64,000 nucleotides of DNA from an uncultured Mediterraneibacter sp. (GCF_934309415.1 NZ_CAKRDI010000002.1:122656-186655); one strand, 5' to 3'; counted from the stretch's first letter, positions 25,395-33,612 are shown. Numbers and translations: made by a program. The notes: generated by a model from the letters alone, not told the origin.

Positions 25395-26474
25395 TTATAC
25401 TTCGTCACCGAAACTGATACCGATCATTCTTGCTTCTTTGATCAGACTGCAGTTCGGATCTACATATTTCAGTTTTCCGGCTACTTCTTCCAGCGGAACT
25501 TTCACTGTCTCGCCGCCACGCATAGCAACCATATATCCATACTCTTCATTTAAGATGAGTTCTGCTGCTTTCGCCCCTACTCTTGTAGCGAATACTCTGT
25601 CGTAAGGACACGGAGATCCACCTCTCTGAGTATGTCCCGGAACAGTAATACGAACTTCCTTATCTGTTGCTTCCTGAATCTCTTCTGCCAGTTCATAAGC
25701 GATGGAAGGATATTTTCTCTTCGCCAGTTTTTCTTTGTATTCTTTCTTTTTCAGCTTGGCATCTTCTTTGGAAATAGCTCCCTCTGCCACTGCAAGAATT
25801 GTAAATGGCTTACCGGCTTTTGTACGTCCATCGATCACATTCTTGATTGCTTTGATATCATATGGAATCTCAGGAAGAAGGATGATGTCTGCTCCACCTG
25901 CAATACCTGCATGCAGTGTAACATGTCCTACCTTATGTCCCATAACCTCAATGATAAATACACGGCTGTGTGAAGTTGCTGTTGTGTGGATTCTGTCAAT
26001 TGTATCTGTTGCGATATCCACAGCACTCTGGAAACCGAATGTCATCTCTGTTCCCCACAGATCGTTATCAATTGTCTTCGGAAGAGTTACTACATTCAGT
26101 CCTTCCTCGCGAAGCAGATTCGCTGTTTTGTGTGTACCATTTCCTCCAAGTACCACAAGGCAGTTCAGGTTCAGCTTATGATATGTGTGTTTCATTGCCT
26201 CAACTTTATCAAGTCCATCCTTATCCGGCACACGCATCAGCTTGAACGGCTGTCTGGATGTTCCAAGGATTGTACCACCTCTTGTCAAGATTCCTGAAAA
26301 ATCCTTCGGTGTCAGCATACTGAAATCTGCATAGATCAGACCTTTATATCCATCTTTAAATCCATAAATCTCAACATCATCTCTTTTTGAACAGAGTCCT
26401 TTCACAACACCACGCATTGCTGCATTCAATGCCTGGCAGTCTCCGCCACTGGTCAGCATTCCTATTCTTAACAT
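25395..26474 (-). CDS. 6-phosphofructokinase with atypical signature
   Basis: Phosphorylates fructose-6-phosphate, the committed step of glycolysis. 359 residues from the ATG at 26474 (GGAGG 8 bp upstream). Active-site loop PKTIDNDLWGTEMTFGF gives the catalytic aspartates. The nucleotide loop reads GGDCQALNAAMRG instead of GGDxPGxNA, and the usual GGD(G/D)S motif is GGNGTHKTA (Asp to Asn). The glycine after that Asn suggests ATP rather than pyrophosphate as donor. Longer than the E. coli enzyme (320 residues). Own promoter at 26538-26566. The family is confident; the donor is inferred. Confidence 0.9.
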   Translation of the reverse strand: MLRIGMLTSGGDCQALNAAMRGVVKGLCSKRDDVEIYGFKDGYKGLIYADFSMLTPKDFSGILTRGGTILGTSRQPFKLMRVPDKDGLDKVEAMKHTYHKLNLNCLVVLGGNGTHKTANLLREEGLNVVTLPKTIDNDLWGTEMTFGFQSAVDIATDTIDRIHTTATSHSRVFIIEVMGHKVGHVTLHAGIAGGADIILLPEIPYDIKAIKNVIDGRTKAGKPFTILAVAEGAISKEDAKLKKKEYKEKLAKRKYPSIAYELAEEIQEATDKEVRITVPGHTQRGGSPCPYDRVFATRVGAKAAELILNEEYGYMVAMRGGETVKVPLEEVAGKLKYVDPNCSLIKEARMIGISFGDEV

Positions 26475-26507
26475 TGATTTATCCTCCTTTGAACACAAAA
26501 TTCAAAA

Positions 26508-26566
26508 ATAAGCAGCCGGTTTTCCCAACTGCTTATCATTATACCCTATTTATAAATCCCTAACAA
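26508..26566 (-). promoter_or_regulatory. Terminator overlapping the pfkA promoter
   Basis: On the minus strand TTGTTA (26561-26566), 17 bp, TATAAT (26538-26543) make a near-consensus promoter. Immediately downstream is an intrinsic terminator: ATAAGCAG (26529-26536), loop, CTGCTTAT (26508-26515), TTTTTG. Transcripts from the upstream membrane-protein gene meet the full hairpin; those starting near 26532 lack most of the 5' arm and can continue. Confidence 0.75.
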
Positions 26567-26606
26567 GAACTAACCTGATTCTCGCTTGTACGTGAATACG
26601 AACATG

Positions 26607-26733
26607 GTTACTGTTCACAGCATAGCTGTAAACAGTAACGTATCTCGCCTGCGAACTCACTGACAACGAGATGAATTCTGTTCATCTTTACCTTGAATTT
26701 ATCTCATTCATCGTCAATGACGATTTTAAATGG
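26607..26733 (+). repeat. Hairpin 1 plus degenerate and inverted hairpin-2 remnants
   Basis: A clean 33-bp hairpin 1 is at 26607-26639 (inner stem CAGC-ATA-GCTG), then GTATCTCGCC and a degenerate partner. At 26701-26733 a reverse-orientation relic of hairpin 2 can be read (ATCTCATTCATCGTCAATGACGATT...). Confidence 0.7.
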
Positions 26734-26760
26734 CAAACTACATTACTCTCCCCAAAAATA

Positions 26761-27876
26761 TCAGGCGAGAAATTCTTCCAATATCTGGCGAATTGCTTCT
26801 TCTCTGAGTGCAGGTCTTTCGTCCTCCTGTTTTGTCTGATCCGCACTTCCCTGTACCCTTTTTTTCGTTTCTACATTTCTTGGTTCCCCCTCAATACTGA
26901 TAGAAAGTTCCCGGTCAAAACTGCCGGCATATTTTTCTCCGGAAATATGCTCTGCCACATCTTCTCCATCCCGGATATTGACACTGACAGGATCTCTTTT
27001 TATTCCATTGACATCTCTCTGGCCCTGTCCGTCATATGCCTGACCTTTTTCCGCATCGTCATAAAATTCTGATTCTGCATCATAAGGATCATCTAAGTAT
27101 TCCGGTTCTGCTGCCAATTTCGCCTTCTCTGTTTTCTTCTTTGTAAACAGACTCTTTACTCCTCCACCAGTCTTAGAAGTTCCTCTTTCTGACTTTTTAC
27201 TGTTTTTCTGCAGATTATTCTTTTTCTCTGTCTGTCGGAGCATCTGGTTTTCGTTTTGATACAGACCTGATTTTAAAGCCTGTCTTCCCTGCGCTCCCAT
27301 TGCATTTTCACCTGCGATCACATCGATTCCATCACTGTTGCGTTCTGTCTGACGCATTCTGCGGAAACGAAATGTACAGATATTTTCCAGATAATCTACC
27401 ATGTACATTTTTACAGCATTGATTTTATACGGTTCGTCTGACAGTCTCTGCACTACAGAAAGCAGAATGACCTCTGCCACACCTACCGCAAGATAACGGT
27501 ATACAATTTCAGTAAAGCCATACTGCATATACTGAGTTCCCGCTCCCAGTGCTGCAAGAATTCCGGCAAACCACACCACTAACAGTTCGATCTGTCTCCA
27601 CGTATGAATCCGAAAAATAAATCCTCTGTATTCATATATGTATTTCTCTACAAATGCATCTATATTTTCCACAGTGTCGTGAATCATACATGTATGCTCG
27701 TACTTTGCTCTCACAAGCTTTATCAGTCGGTGTGTGCTTTTAGACATATTTCCGGATGCGCGCAGCAGATTACGCAGTGTAAGCTGATTCACAATCTTTG
27801 CGAGTATCCCGAGAATGCCTGTTGCCGCCATCAGATAGAAAGCGACATTCGTATTCGCCAGCACGTCTCTCAGCAT
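26761..27876 (-). CDS. Conserved membrane protein of unknown function
   Basis: 371 residues. A first helix (about 12-32) is followed by a cytoplasmic helical stretch, then two helices at about 97-117 and 121-142 (LLVVWFAGILAALGAG, YRYLAVGVAEVILLSVV). A long charged, probably disordered cytoplasmic tail (about 175-371, Lys/Glu/Gln/Asp-rich) ends in a short amphipathic motif ALREEAIRQILEEFLA. AGGAGGG precedes the ATG. I recognise no domain. Monocistronic, terminated at 26508-26536 just before pfkA. Confidence 0.75.
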   Translation of the reverse strand: MLRDVLANTNVAFYLMAATGILGILAKIVNQLTLRNLLRASGNMSKSTHRLIKLVRAKYEHTCMIHDTVENIDAFVEKYIYEYRGFIFRIHTWRQIELLVVWFAGILAALGAGTQYMQYGFTEIVYRYLAVGVAEVILLSVVQRLSDEPYKINAVKMYMVDYLENICTFRFRRMRQTERNSDGIDVIAGENAMGAQGRQALKSGLYQNENQMLRQTEKKNNLQKNSKKSERGTSKTGGGVKSLFTKKKTEKAKLAAEPEYLDDPYDAESEFYDDAEKGQAYDGQGQRDVNGIKRDPVSVNIRDGEDVAEHISGEKYAGSFDRELSISIEGEPRNVETKKRVQGSADQTKQEDERPALREEAIRQILEEFLA

Positions 27877-28202
27877 AGCAAACCCTCCTGTTTGTTTATT
27901 CTGTCACAACGTTCCCGCCAGAGCATATTTTTCAAAATTCTTCTGCAAAACATTTTCTTTTTGATTCGTTTGAAAAATATTTCTATAATCTGACCGCATC
28001 ACAATCTATTTTTCAGGAAATATTTTTCAGATACACTTTAACGAATCGTTTGGAAATTGCAGAAATACATTTATAAATATGTTTCTGGATTTTGGTTCGG
28101 ATTGTGTCTGTGCATATTATAGCGCAACTTGCCTGCACTGTGCGTAAGAATCGTTCTACATAATTCTACATAAAAATGAATAAACTGGGGAAATATGTCG
28201 GA
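27877..28202. other. Non-coding AT-rich gap between divergent genes
   Basis: About 325 bases with no supported open frame. An interrupted inverted repeat (GATTCGTTTGAAAAATATT near 27962 against AATATTTTTCA ... ACGAATC near 28022-28047) may be regulatory. Nothing else is seen until the promoter at 28203. Confidence 0.4.
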
Positions 28203-28231
28203 TTGTAATTTTATCTTCTATTTGCTATAAT
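28203..28231 (+). promoter_or_regulatory. Sigma-A promoter of the TSCPD gene
   Basis: TTGTAA (28203-28208), 17-bp spacer, TATAAT (28226-28231), 60 bp before the ATG. Confidence 0.75.
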
Positions 28232-28291
28232 GCAAAGAGATTCAAGCATTTTTGCAAGATCAAATACGAAATTAAAGAGAGGTATAACATC

Positions 28292-28534
28292 ATGGATTAT
28301 AAGACAAAGGGTGTCTGTTCTCAGCAGATCCATTTCGACATTGAAGACAACAAGATTCATAATGTCTCATTTGTTGGTGGATGTAATGGAAACCTTCAGG
28401 GTATCTCCCATCTGGTTGAAGGAATGGACGTAAATGAAGCGATTTCCCGTCTTGAGGGAATTAAATGCGGATTTAAGAACACATCATGCCCTGATCAGCT
28501 GGCACAGGCGTTAAAAGAAGCAATCGCAGAATAG
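28292..28534 (+). CDS. TSCPD-domain protein, TIGR03905 family
   Basis: 80 residues. Conserved features of the small TSCPD family: VCSQQIHFDIEDNKIHNVSFVGGCNGNLQGIS and the signature NTSCPDQLAQALKEAI near the C-terminus. The same domain occurs at the C-terminus of some class II ribonucleotide reductases. Cysteines 9, 31, 59 and 66 could bind a metal. The biochemical role of the stand-alone proteins is unknown. AGAGG precedes the ATG; promoter and terminator make it monocistronic. Confidence 0.9.
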   Translation: MDYKTKGVCSQQIHFDIEDNKIHNVSFVGGCNGNLQGISHLVEGMDVNEAISRLEGIKCGFKNTSCPDQLAQALKEAIAE

Positions 28535-28541
28535 TTTTTAG

Positions 28542-28582
28542 AATGCAAAAAAGGAGCTTCGCCTTAACTCCTTTCTTGCATT
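28542..28582 (+). terminator. Terminator of the TSCPD gene
   Basis: AATGCAA-AAGGAG (28542-28556) pairs with CTCCTT-TTGCATT (28568-28582). The next 235 bases to 28818 show no gene or recognised site. Confidence 0.8.
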
Positions 28583-28818
28583 ACTCCTGATTGTCTCAGT
28601 CTCCCTTGAGCTCTGAAAGCAGTCGCTGAACGTCGCTCAGTAAATGTGGTGTTTCGGGAACAGGTTCTCATACTTCTTTCATTTTATTTTTTTATTTTTT
28701 AAATGTTAGTTTATGAGTTACACTGAGTTTCATCCAGCGGCTGCTTTTAGAACTCAAGGAATGAACCCAAGGGGACTAAGAACAAAATTATTCAGTTTTT
28801 AAAGTGTGATTGTGAGAA

Positions 28819-29316
28819 TCACTTTGGTACAAGGATGCCATTGGTTAAAGATGCGGTTTCCTCATACACACCATCTTTTTCTACAATATGATCTGCATGA
28901 ACTCTATAGTAGTAACCACGATCTACAGTAATGGACTTTGAAGTACAAATAAAATAATCCTCTTTTCCCTCTTTAGCCCATACATCAATTTGATCCCAAC
29001 GATCATTTTCCTCATTATAACGATCAACATACACTATCACTGCTAAATAATCTACTGTATGATTTGCTGTTGTTGCTCCATATGTATAAATTCTTTTTGT
29101 TCCTGCTTTTGAAATGGAACATTCACCATCCATCAAATGGACTCCTCTCTCCAAATCATTATCTGCAGTTTTCCCTACGGAAGATTCATTTTCTGTTAAA
29201 TATGAACCATCTATAGAATTGTTTTCTAATGCATTAATATCAACATGTGAAGAAACTGTTAACATTCCTGCTAATAAAAGACAGCTTGTCAATAGCGATA
29301 TTACTCTTCTTTTCAT
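28819..29316 (-). CDS. Small secreted protein, function unknown
   Basis: 165 residues from the ATG at 29316, with GAGGAGGG upstream (the frame to 29349 lacks one). Signal peptide MKRRVISLLTSCLLLAGMLTVSSHVDINA, then a mature domain of about 130 residues with beta-strand patterns (KRIYTYGATTANHTVDYLAVIVYVDRYNEEND, GYYYRVHADHIVEKDG). It resembles small DUF6147-like exported proteins of Lachnospiraceae, but I cannot confirm the family. The gene is noticeably AT-rich. It is on the same strand as, and 54 bp downstream of, the interrupted DUF4367 gene. Confidence 0.7.
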   Translation of the reverse strand: MKRRVISLLTSCLLLAGMLTVSSHVDINALENNSIDGSYLTENESSVGKTADNDLERGVHLMDGECSISKAGTKRIYTYGATTANHTVDYLAVIVYVDRYNEENDRWDQIDVWAKEGKEDYFICTSKSITVDRGYYYRVHADHIVEKDGVYEETASLTNGILVPK

Positions 29317-29370
29317 ATATTCTATTCCCTCCTCTATACTTATAAACAATCCTATAGAGAAAAACTTACG

Positions 29371-30147
29371 CTATTTTTGTAAAAAAAATAAATTTTTTAA
29401 AATTTTATCTATCTCATCCTTTTTCATTATTCCTTTTATTTGATATTGTACATCTAGATATGTAAATTCAGCTACATATCTTTTCTCACTCATATTATCT
29501 ATCCTATATTCTTCGACCGCTATTTTATGTTGGTTATTATCTATAATGTATTCACTTTCTAAATTATCTAATGTTTTTTGACCCAGTGACGAATCTGAAT
29601 TGTTCATATACATAGAATACCTTATATTTTCCCCATTATACGTATAAAATAGTATTGCCTTATTTTGATTTTCATCTATATTGTAATCCTTTAAATACAT
29701 TCCATCTGGTTTTTCCATAATTCTAACAGGTGAAATTCCTAGTTTTTTTGTAATCTCTTTATATACACTCACCTCATCAATATCTTCTGACTCTTTCGTC
29801 TCCATACCTTCAACATCTAAGTAAGAAAATGTTTCATCCCCATCATCCTTCTCTCACGGCAATTTCCCATAAGACTTACTCCCCACTGCCGTCATCACGC
29901 TCCCAAGCATCATAATCAGCACAGCCGCAATTCCAACCAGAACATAAGTCCTGCGTTTTTTCTTCCGTACAATTGTGGTTACTTTCTTGTCGAATTCATA
30001 TTCCTGAATTTTGTTAAAAAGAGCGGATTCCAAATCGTCCGATACTTTTATATCCTCAAGCTCCTGATCGGCCCGGATTTCGTCTTCTATCTGTTTTCCT
30101 TCTCTGTTGATTTCATCTTCAAGCGATATTTTCTTCAGATTTTTCAT
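29371..30147 (-). pseudogene. DUF4367 anti-sigma-like protein split by an in-frame TGA
   Basis: Two open frames (30147-29854 and 29805-29371) lie in the same reading frame, separated by one TGA (29854-29856) and 16 sense codons. The N-terminal part has a cytoplasmic charged region (LEDEINREGKQIEDE), a basic KKKRR patch and one membrane helix (YVLVGIAAVLIMMLGSVM). The C-terminal part is a DUF4367-like extracytoplasmic domain (SPVRIMEKPDGMYLKDYNID..., SSLGQKTLDNLESEY). Intact relatives are one protein of this order, commonly the anti-sigma partner of an ECF sigma factor. No convincing ribosome site precedes the second part. The C-terminal half is much more AT-rich than the N-terminal half. Confidence 0.75.
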
Positions 30148-30184
30148 TCTACTTAACACCTTTATTTCTTATCGGTTCCCATAC

Positions 30185-30251
30185 GTTACTGTTTACAGGT
30201 ACTCTGCGAACACTAACTGTTACTGTTTGCAGCTATGCTTTGAACAATAAC
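30185..30251. repeat. Two hairpin-1 copies in opposite orientation
   Basis: 30185-30217 reads GTTACTGTTTACAGG...; 30219-30251 reads GTTACTGTTTGCAGCTATGC..., whose inner part is the reverse complement type. They occupy the gap between the broken DUF4367 gene and murG. Confidence 0.7.
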
Positions 30252-30296
30252 CACTAACTCCCGCACCATATTACACAATAACCCTATCTCTTTTTC

Positions 30297-30324
30297 TTGA
30301 CATTTTCCCAAATAAGATTAATAC
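30297..30324 (+). promoter_or_regulatory. Promoter of murG
   Basis: TTGACA (30297-30302), 16-bp spacer, TAATAC (30319-30324), 41 bp before the ATG. GGGAGG serves as ribosome site. Confidence 0.65.
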
Positions 30325-30364
30325 TGAAACTGTATATTGACACAAATTTGGGAGGTTTTTTACA

Positions 30365-31432
30365 ATGAAGCGAATCATTTTGACCGGCGGAGGTACTGCC
30401 GGACATGTCACTCCGAATATAGCCCTCATTCCACGTCTTAAGGAACTGGGTTATGATATCCAATATATTGGTTCTTACAAGGGAATTGAAAAGGAACTGA
30501 TCGAACCTTTTGGTATCCCTTATCATGGAATTTCTTCTGGTAAACTTCGCCGCTATTTCAGCGTACAGAACTTTACAGATCCATTCCGTGTTATAAAAGG
30601 CTTTGGTGAAGCCCGCAGACTTATCAAAAAACTTAAGCCTGATGTTATTTTCTCCAAAGGCGGCTTTGTATCCGTACCGGTTGTTCTCGCTGGTAAGCGC
30701 TGTAAAGTACCGGTAATTATCCATGAATCAGATATGACTCCTGGACTGGCGAATAAACTTGCCATTCCTTCTGCTGTAAAAGTATGCTGCAATTTCCCTG
30801 AAACACTGGATTCTCTTCCGGAAGGAAAAGCCGTTCTCACTGGCTCTCCAATCCGTCAGGAACTCCTTACCGGGGATAAAGCTGCAGCCTTAGATCTTTG
30901 TCATTTCACACCTGACAAACCGGTCATTCTCGTAATCGGCGGAAGTCTTGGCGCCGTTGCAGTTAATGAAGCTGTACGCGGAGCACTTCCGGAACTTCTG
31001 AAGGAATTCCAGATCATTCATCTCTGCGGTAAAGGCAAAATGGATGAATCTCTGAAAGGAACAGAAGGTTATTGTCAGTTTGAATACATCAAAGATGAAC
31101 TGCGCGATCTCTTCGCGCTTGCCGACATCGTAATATCCAGAGCAGGGGCAAATGCAATCTGCGAACTGCTTGCTCTTCGTAAACCAAATCTTCTGATTCC
31201 ACTTTCTGCAAGAGCCAGCCGTGGAGACCAGATTCTGAATGCACGCTCTTTTGAACGTCAGGGATTCAGTCTTGTGATTGAAGAAGAACAGCTTACAAAA
31301 GAAGCACTTCTCGATGCAGTTCATAATCTTTATGAAAACCGTGACACCTTTGTTAATGCTATGCATAACTCAGGTCAGCAGGATCCGATCGCCACGATTA
31401 TCGGACTGATTGAGGATGCTGCTGCCAGATAA
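30365..31432 (+). CDS. murG: MurG-family UDP-GlcNAc:lipid I N-acetylglucosaminyltransferase
   Basis: Peripheral membrane glycosyltransferase converting lipid I to lipid II in peptidoglycan synthesis. 355 residues: N-terminal glycine loop TGGGTAGHVTPNIAL (acceptor/membrane domain), second G-rich loop SKGGFVSVPVVLAG, donor-domain loop VIGGSLGAVAVNE, and the UDP-GlcNAc site SRAGANAICELLAL with RASRGDQ. It stands outside a dcw cluster, as do the stand-alone MurG copies of several Firmicutes, so it could be a second copy. It lies on the plus strand between an ECF sigma gene and the broken DUF4367 gene, both minus. Confidence 0.93.
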   Translation: MKRIILTGGGTAGHVTPNIALIPRLKELGYDIQYIGSYKGIEKELIEPFGIPYHGISSGKLRRYFSVQNFTDPFRVIKGFGEARRLIKKLKPDVIFSKGGFVSVPVVLAGKRCKVPVIIHESDMTPGLANKLAIPSAVKVCCNFPETLDSLPEGKAVLTGSPIRQELLTGDKAAALDLCHFTPDKPVILVIGGSLGAVAVNEAVRGALPELLKEFQIIHLCGKGKMDESLKGTEGYCQFEYIKDELRDLFALADIVISRAGANAICELLALRKPNLLIPLSARASRGDQILNARSFERQGFSLVIEEEQLTKEALLDAVHNLYENRDTFVNAMHNSGQQDPIATIIGLIEDAAAR

Positions 31433-31435
31433 ACT

Positions 31436-31468
31436 GTTGCTGTGTACAGGTAACCTGTAACCAGTAAA
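31436..31468 (+). repeat. Hairpin-1 copy downstream of murG
   Basis: GTTGCTGTGTACAGGTAACC...CCAGTAAA, a degenerate 33-bp hairpin 1 with inner stem CAGG/CCTG, starting 4 bp after the murG stop codon. Confidence 0.7.
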
Positions 31469-31524
31469 GTAATTAGATGTGATTTAAGCAGTATCAATAA
31501 TCACTCTATCTGATTTACACTACA

Positions 31525-31577
31525 TAAAAAGTTGCCGGGAAGCATTAAAGTCTGCTCCAAGCCTTTAGTCTTCCCGG
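31525..31577 (-). terminator. Terminator overlapping the 3' end of the sigma gene
   Basis: CCGGGAAG (minus strand of 31570-31577, inside the last codons) pairs with CTTCCCGG (minus strand of 31535-31542), with a secondary ACTAAAG/CTTTAAT pairing; CAACTTTTTA follows. It would end the sigma transcript before murG. Confidence 0.65.
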
Positions 31578-32113
31578 TTCATTTCTTCGTATTCTGCTCC
31601 ATATTTCTTTTCAATCCATTTTCTTGCTCTGTGCAGCAAACTGTGGATCGTTCTCAGATTAATTCCCATCAGTTCCGCCGCCTTCGCCTGAGGCACCTTC
31701 ATATAATACACAAGTACAATCGCTTCATGCCATCTTGGATTTTTCTTCATCAGACCATCAAATATCTTTTCATGGAGAATTCTGCGTTCTCTTTCGCTTT
31801 CATCCTCCATGTAGTCTTCCTCTGTACTGCGCGTTTTTGGCTCCGGCACAAAACTGAACTCATCATCAATGGTCAGTTCTTCTCTCCGCATTTTCTTACG
31901 GTAATTCAATGCCTGATTCCTCGCAGTCGTATACAACCAGGAAGAAATATTATCCTTCTTCATTGTGTCGTATCCCATGTACAGCTTCAGAAAAGTTTCC
32001 TGCATTATATCTTCTGCTGCCTCTTTACTACCTGAATATTTATATGCCGTTCTCAGGATGAAATCTTTGTGTTCTTCATAGATTTCATTAAATTCTCTAT
32101 TTCCTGTTAACAT
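31565..32113 (-). CDS. ECF-type sigma-70 family factor
   Basis: 182 residues. Region 2 (about 8-75): EIYEEHKDFILRTAYKYSGSKEAAEDIMQETFLKLY, with SSWLYTTARNQALNYRKK. Region 4 (about 120-170): helix-turn-helix KVPQAKAAELMGINLRTIHSLLHRARKWIEKKY. No region 1 or 3, so an ECF factor. GGAG lies 5 bp before the ATG. The expected anti-sigma gene immediately downstream is absent; instead murG (opposite strand) follows, and a broken DUF4367 gene lies 1.4 kb further on. The signal is unknown. Confidence 0.9.
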   Translation of the reverse strand: MLTGNREFNEIYEEHKDFILRTAYKYSGSKEAAEDIMQETFLKLYMGYDTMKKDNISSWLYTTARNQALNYRKKMRREELTIDDEFSFVPEPKTRSTEEDYMEDESERERRILHEKIFDGLMKKNPRWHEAIVLVYYMKVPQAKAAELMGINLRTIHSLLHRARKWIEKKYGAEYEEMNRED

Positions 32114-32126
32114 ATTTTCTCCGGTA

Positions 32127-32534
32127 TTATTTTATTTTTTCCAAAATTTCCTTCTTATCTTCTTCTGTCAGTTCTCCCATATGCCAGCCAAGTCCTACGT
32201 TGTCATTCTTATATCTCGGGATCAGATGCATGTGAAAATGAAATACAGTCTGTCCTGCCGGTTCCTCATTGTTCTGAACCACGTTATATCCATCGCATCC
32301 CAGCACATCTGTCATCTTCGTTACCATCTTTTTGGCAAGAACAATTGCTTTGGAAGCTACTTCATCATCAATGTCATATAAATTACGGTAATGATTCTTT
32401 GGAAGGATCAGTGCATGTCCTTTTGATGCCGGTCCAAGATCCAGAATTACTCTGAAATCATCATCCTCATAAAGTGTTGCTGACGGAATCTCTCCTGCAG
32501 CTATTTTACAAAATATACAATTATCATCTCTCAT
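32127..32534 (-). CDS. HIT-family nucleotide hydrolase/transferase
   Basis: 135 residues, Hint branch of the HIT superfamily. An N-terminal CIFCKIAAGEIP motif with Cys6 and Cys9 may help bind zinc. The nucleophile motif is HFHMHLIPR (His99, His101, His103). These enzymes hydrolyse nucleoside phosphoramidates or other nucleotide conjugates in the cytoplasm. GAGG precedes the ATG. It ends 13 bp before the sigma gene start, so the two may be co-transcribed (HIT first). Confidence 0.93.
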   Translation of the reverse strand: MRDDNCIFCKIAAGEIPSATLYEDDDFRVILDLGPASKGHALILPKNHYRNLYDIDDEVASKAIVLAKKMVTKMTDVLGCDGYNVVQNNEEPAGQTVFHFHMHLIPRYKNDNVGLGWHMGELTEEDKKEILEKIK

Positions 32535-32566
32535 GATTTATTCCTCTTTTCAGAAAGTATTTTTTA

Positions 32567-32581
32567 GGCTAAAACGTGCAT
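32567..32581 (-). repeat. Small relic of the repeat linker
   Basis: GGCTAAAACGTGCAT resembles the linker between hairpins 2 and 3 (AAAACGTGCATCCTC). Too short to be sure. The rest of 32582-32718 holds nothing recognisable. Confidence 0.35.
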
Positions 32582-32718
32582 TCTCCAGATCATTCATCGT
32601 AATAATTTATTTAGATCTAAGTCTCAGACACACTGTAATAGCATTTACCTGTAGTATAGACTATTTTTGGAAAAAAGAGAAGCAGTTTTTCAGGTCGTAA
32701 AAGGTCGAACGATTTTTC

Positions 32719-32747
32719 TTGAATTGCTTTTGTGTGAATGATAAAAT
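32719..32747 (+). promoter_or_regulatory. Promoter of the histidine kinase gene
   Basis: TTGAAT (32719-32724), 17-bp spacer, TAAAAT (32742-32747), 59 bp before the ATG. Confidence 0.6.
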
Positions 32748-32806
32748 AATCAGTTGAACATACTATTCCTGTTATCAATTTTTATTATGAAAGTGGGGAG
32801 TACCAT

Positions 32807-33544
32807 ATGCTTACAAACATCGATATCAACAAGATGAACCGTCTCATGGAAGAGAACGAAGACGCCAGGCAGATCATTACACAGCTTCTTGAAAATCATC
32901 AGTCGGCTGTGTCCACCATTGCCCATGAAATCCGCAATCCGCTGACACTGATCTCTTCTTCGCTGCAGATCATGCAGAAACAGCACCCGGAAGTAAAAGA
33001 ATTTTTTAACTGGAATCAGACGATGGAAGACATTGATTTTATGTGCAGTCTTTTGAATGAACTTTCCACCTTCAACAACGGAAATACTCTGCATCCTTCT
33101 GTATTCAGCATTGAAAAACTGCTTCGCAATGTCGCGATTTCTTTCGCAATTTCTCTTGATTCTGAAGAATCTGATATCAACTTTGCATCTCGCATCCACC
33201 CTGATATGGGGAATTTTACCGGAGATAAAAACAAACTGGAACAAGTGCTTCTTAACCTGCTTAAAAATGCAAAAGAAGCTGTCAGTAGCAGCGAAAATGC
33301 GTCTATTTTCTTTTCGGCTGAACGAATCAATGACCAGATTCTGATTCAGTGTCAGGACAACGGAATTGGCATCCCGGATGAAGTTATCCAGACAATTTTT
33401 GACCCATTTGTCACATATAAAGAAAATGGTACCGGCCTCGGACTTGCTATTTCCAGACGGATTGCCGAAGCTCATGGCGGTACCCTGACCGCCCGGTCCG
33501 ATGCTGTAAATGGAACCGTTTTTTCACTGACTCTTCCTGTCTGA
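32807..33544 (+). CDS. Soluble orphan histidine kinase
   Basis: 245 residues with no membrane segment and no recognisable sensor domain. Helical N-terminus (1-30), H-box with His40 (AHEIRNPLTLISSS), N-box (LEQVLLNLLKNAKEAV), G1 (DNGIGIP), F-box (IFDPFVTYKENG) and G2 (GTGLGLAISRRIAEAHGG). The full set indicates an active kinase. No response regulator gene is adjacent. The core resembles sporulation-type kinases feeding Spo0A, which fits a sporulating lineage, but that partner is inference. GGGGAG precedes the ATG. Confidence 0.88.
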   Translation: MLTNIDINKMNRLMEENEDARQIITQLLENHQSAVSTIAHEIRNPLTLISSSLQIMQKQHPEVKEFFNWNQTMEDIDFMCSLLNELSTFNNGNTLHPSVFSIEKLLRNVAISFAISLDSEESDINFASRIHPDMGNFTGDKNKLEQVLLNLLKNAKEAVSSSENASIFFSAERINDQILIQCQDNGIGIPDEVIQTIFDPFVTYKENGTGLGLAISRRIAEAHGGTLTARSDAVNGTVFSLTLPV

Positions 33545-33612
33545 ATCCTGTGTATCTGCAAAATCAGTTTTGCCTCTCAGGCTCTGCTGCCTTTGTACAC
33601 ATCAGACAAGAT

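Noticed and set aside
30284..30724. 146-codon minus-strand frame overlapping the start of murG
   Set aside because: It is antisense to the conserved MurG N-terminus; its codon pattern is a shadow.
32750..33475. 241-codon minus-strand frame opposite the histidine kinase
   Set aside because: The kinase on the plus strand has all H, N, G1, F and G2 boxes, so the antisense frame is a shadow.
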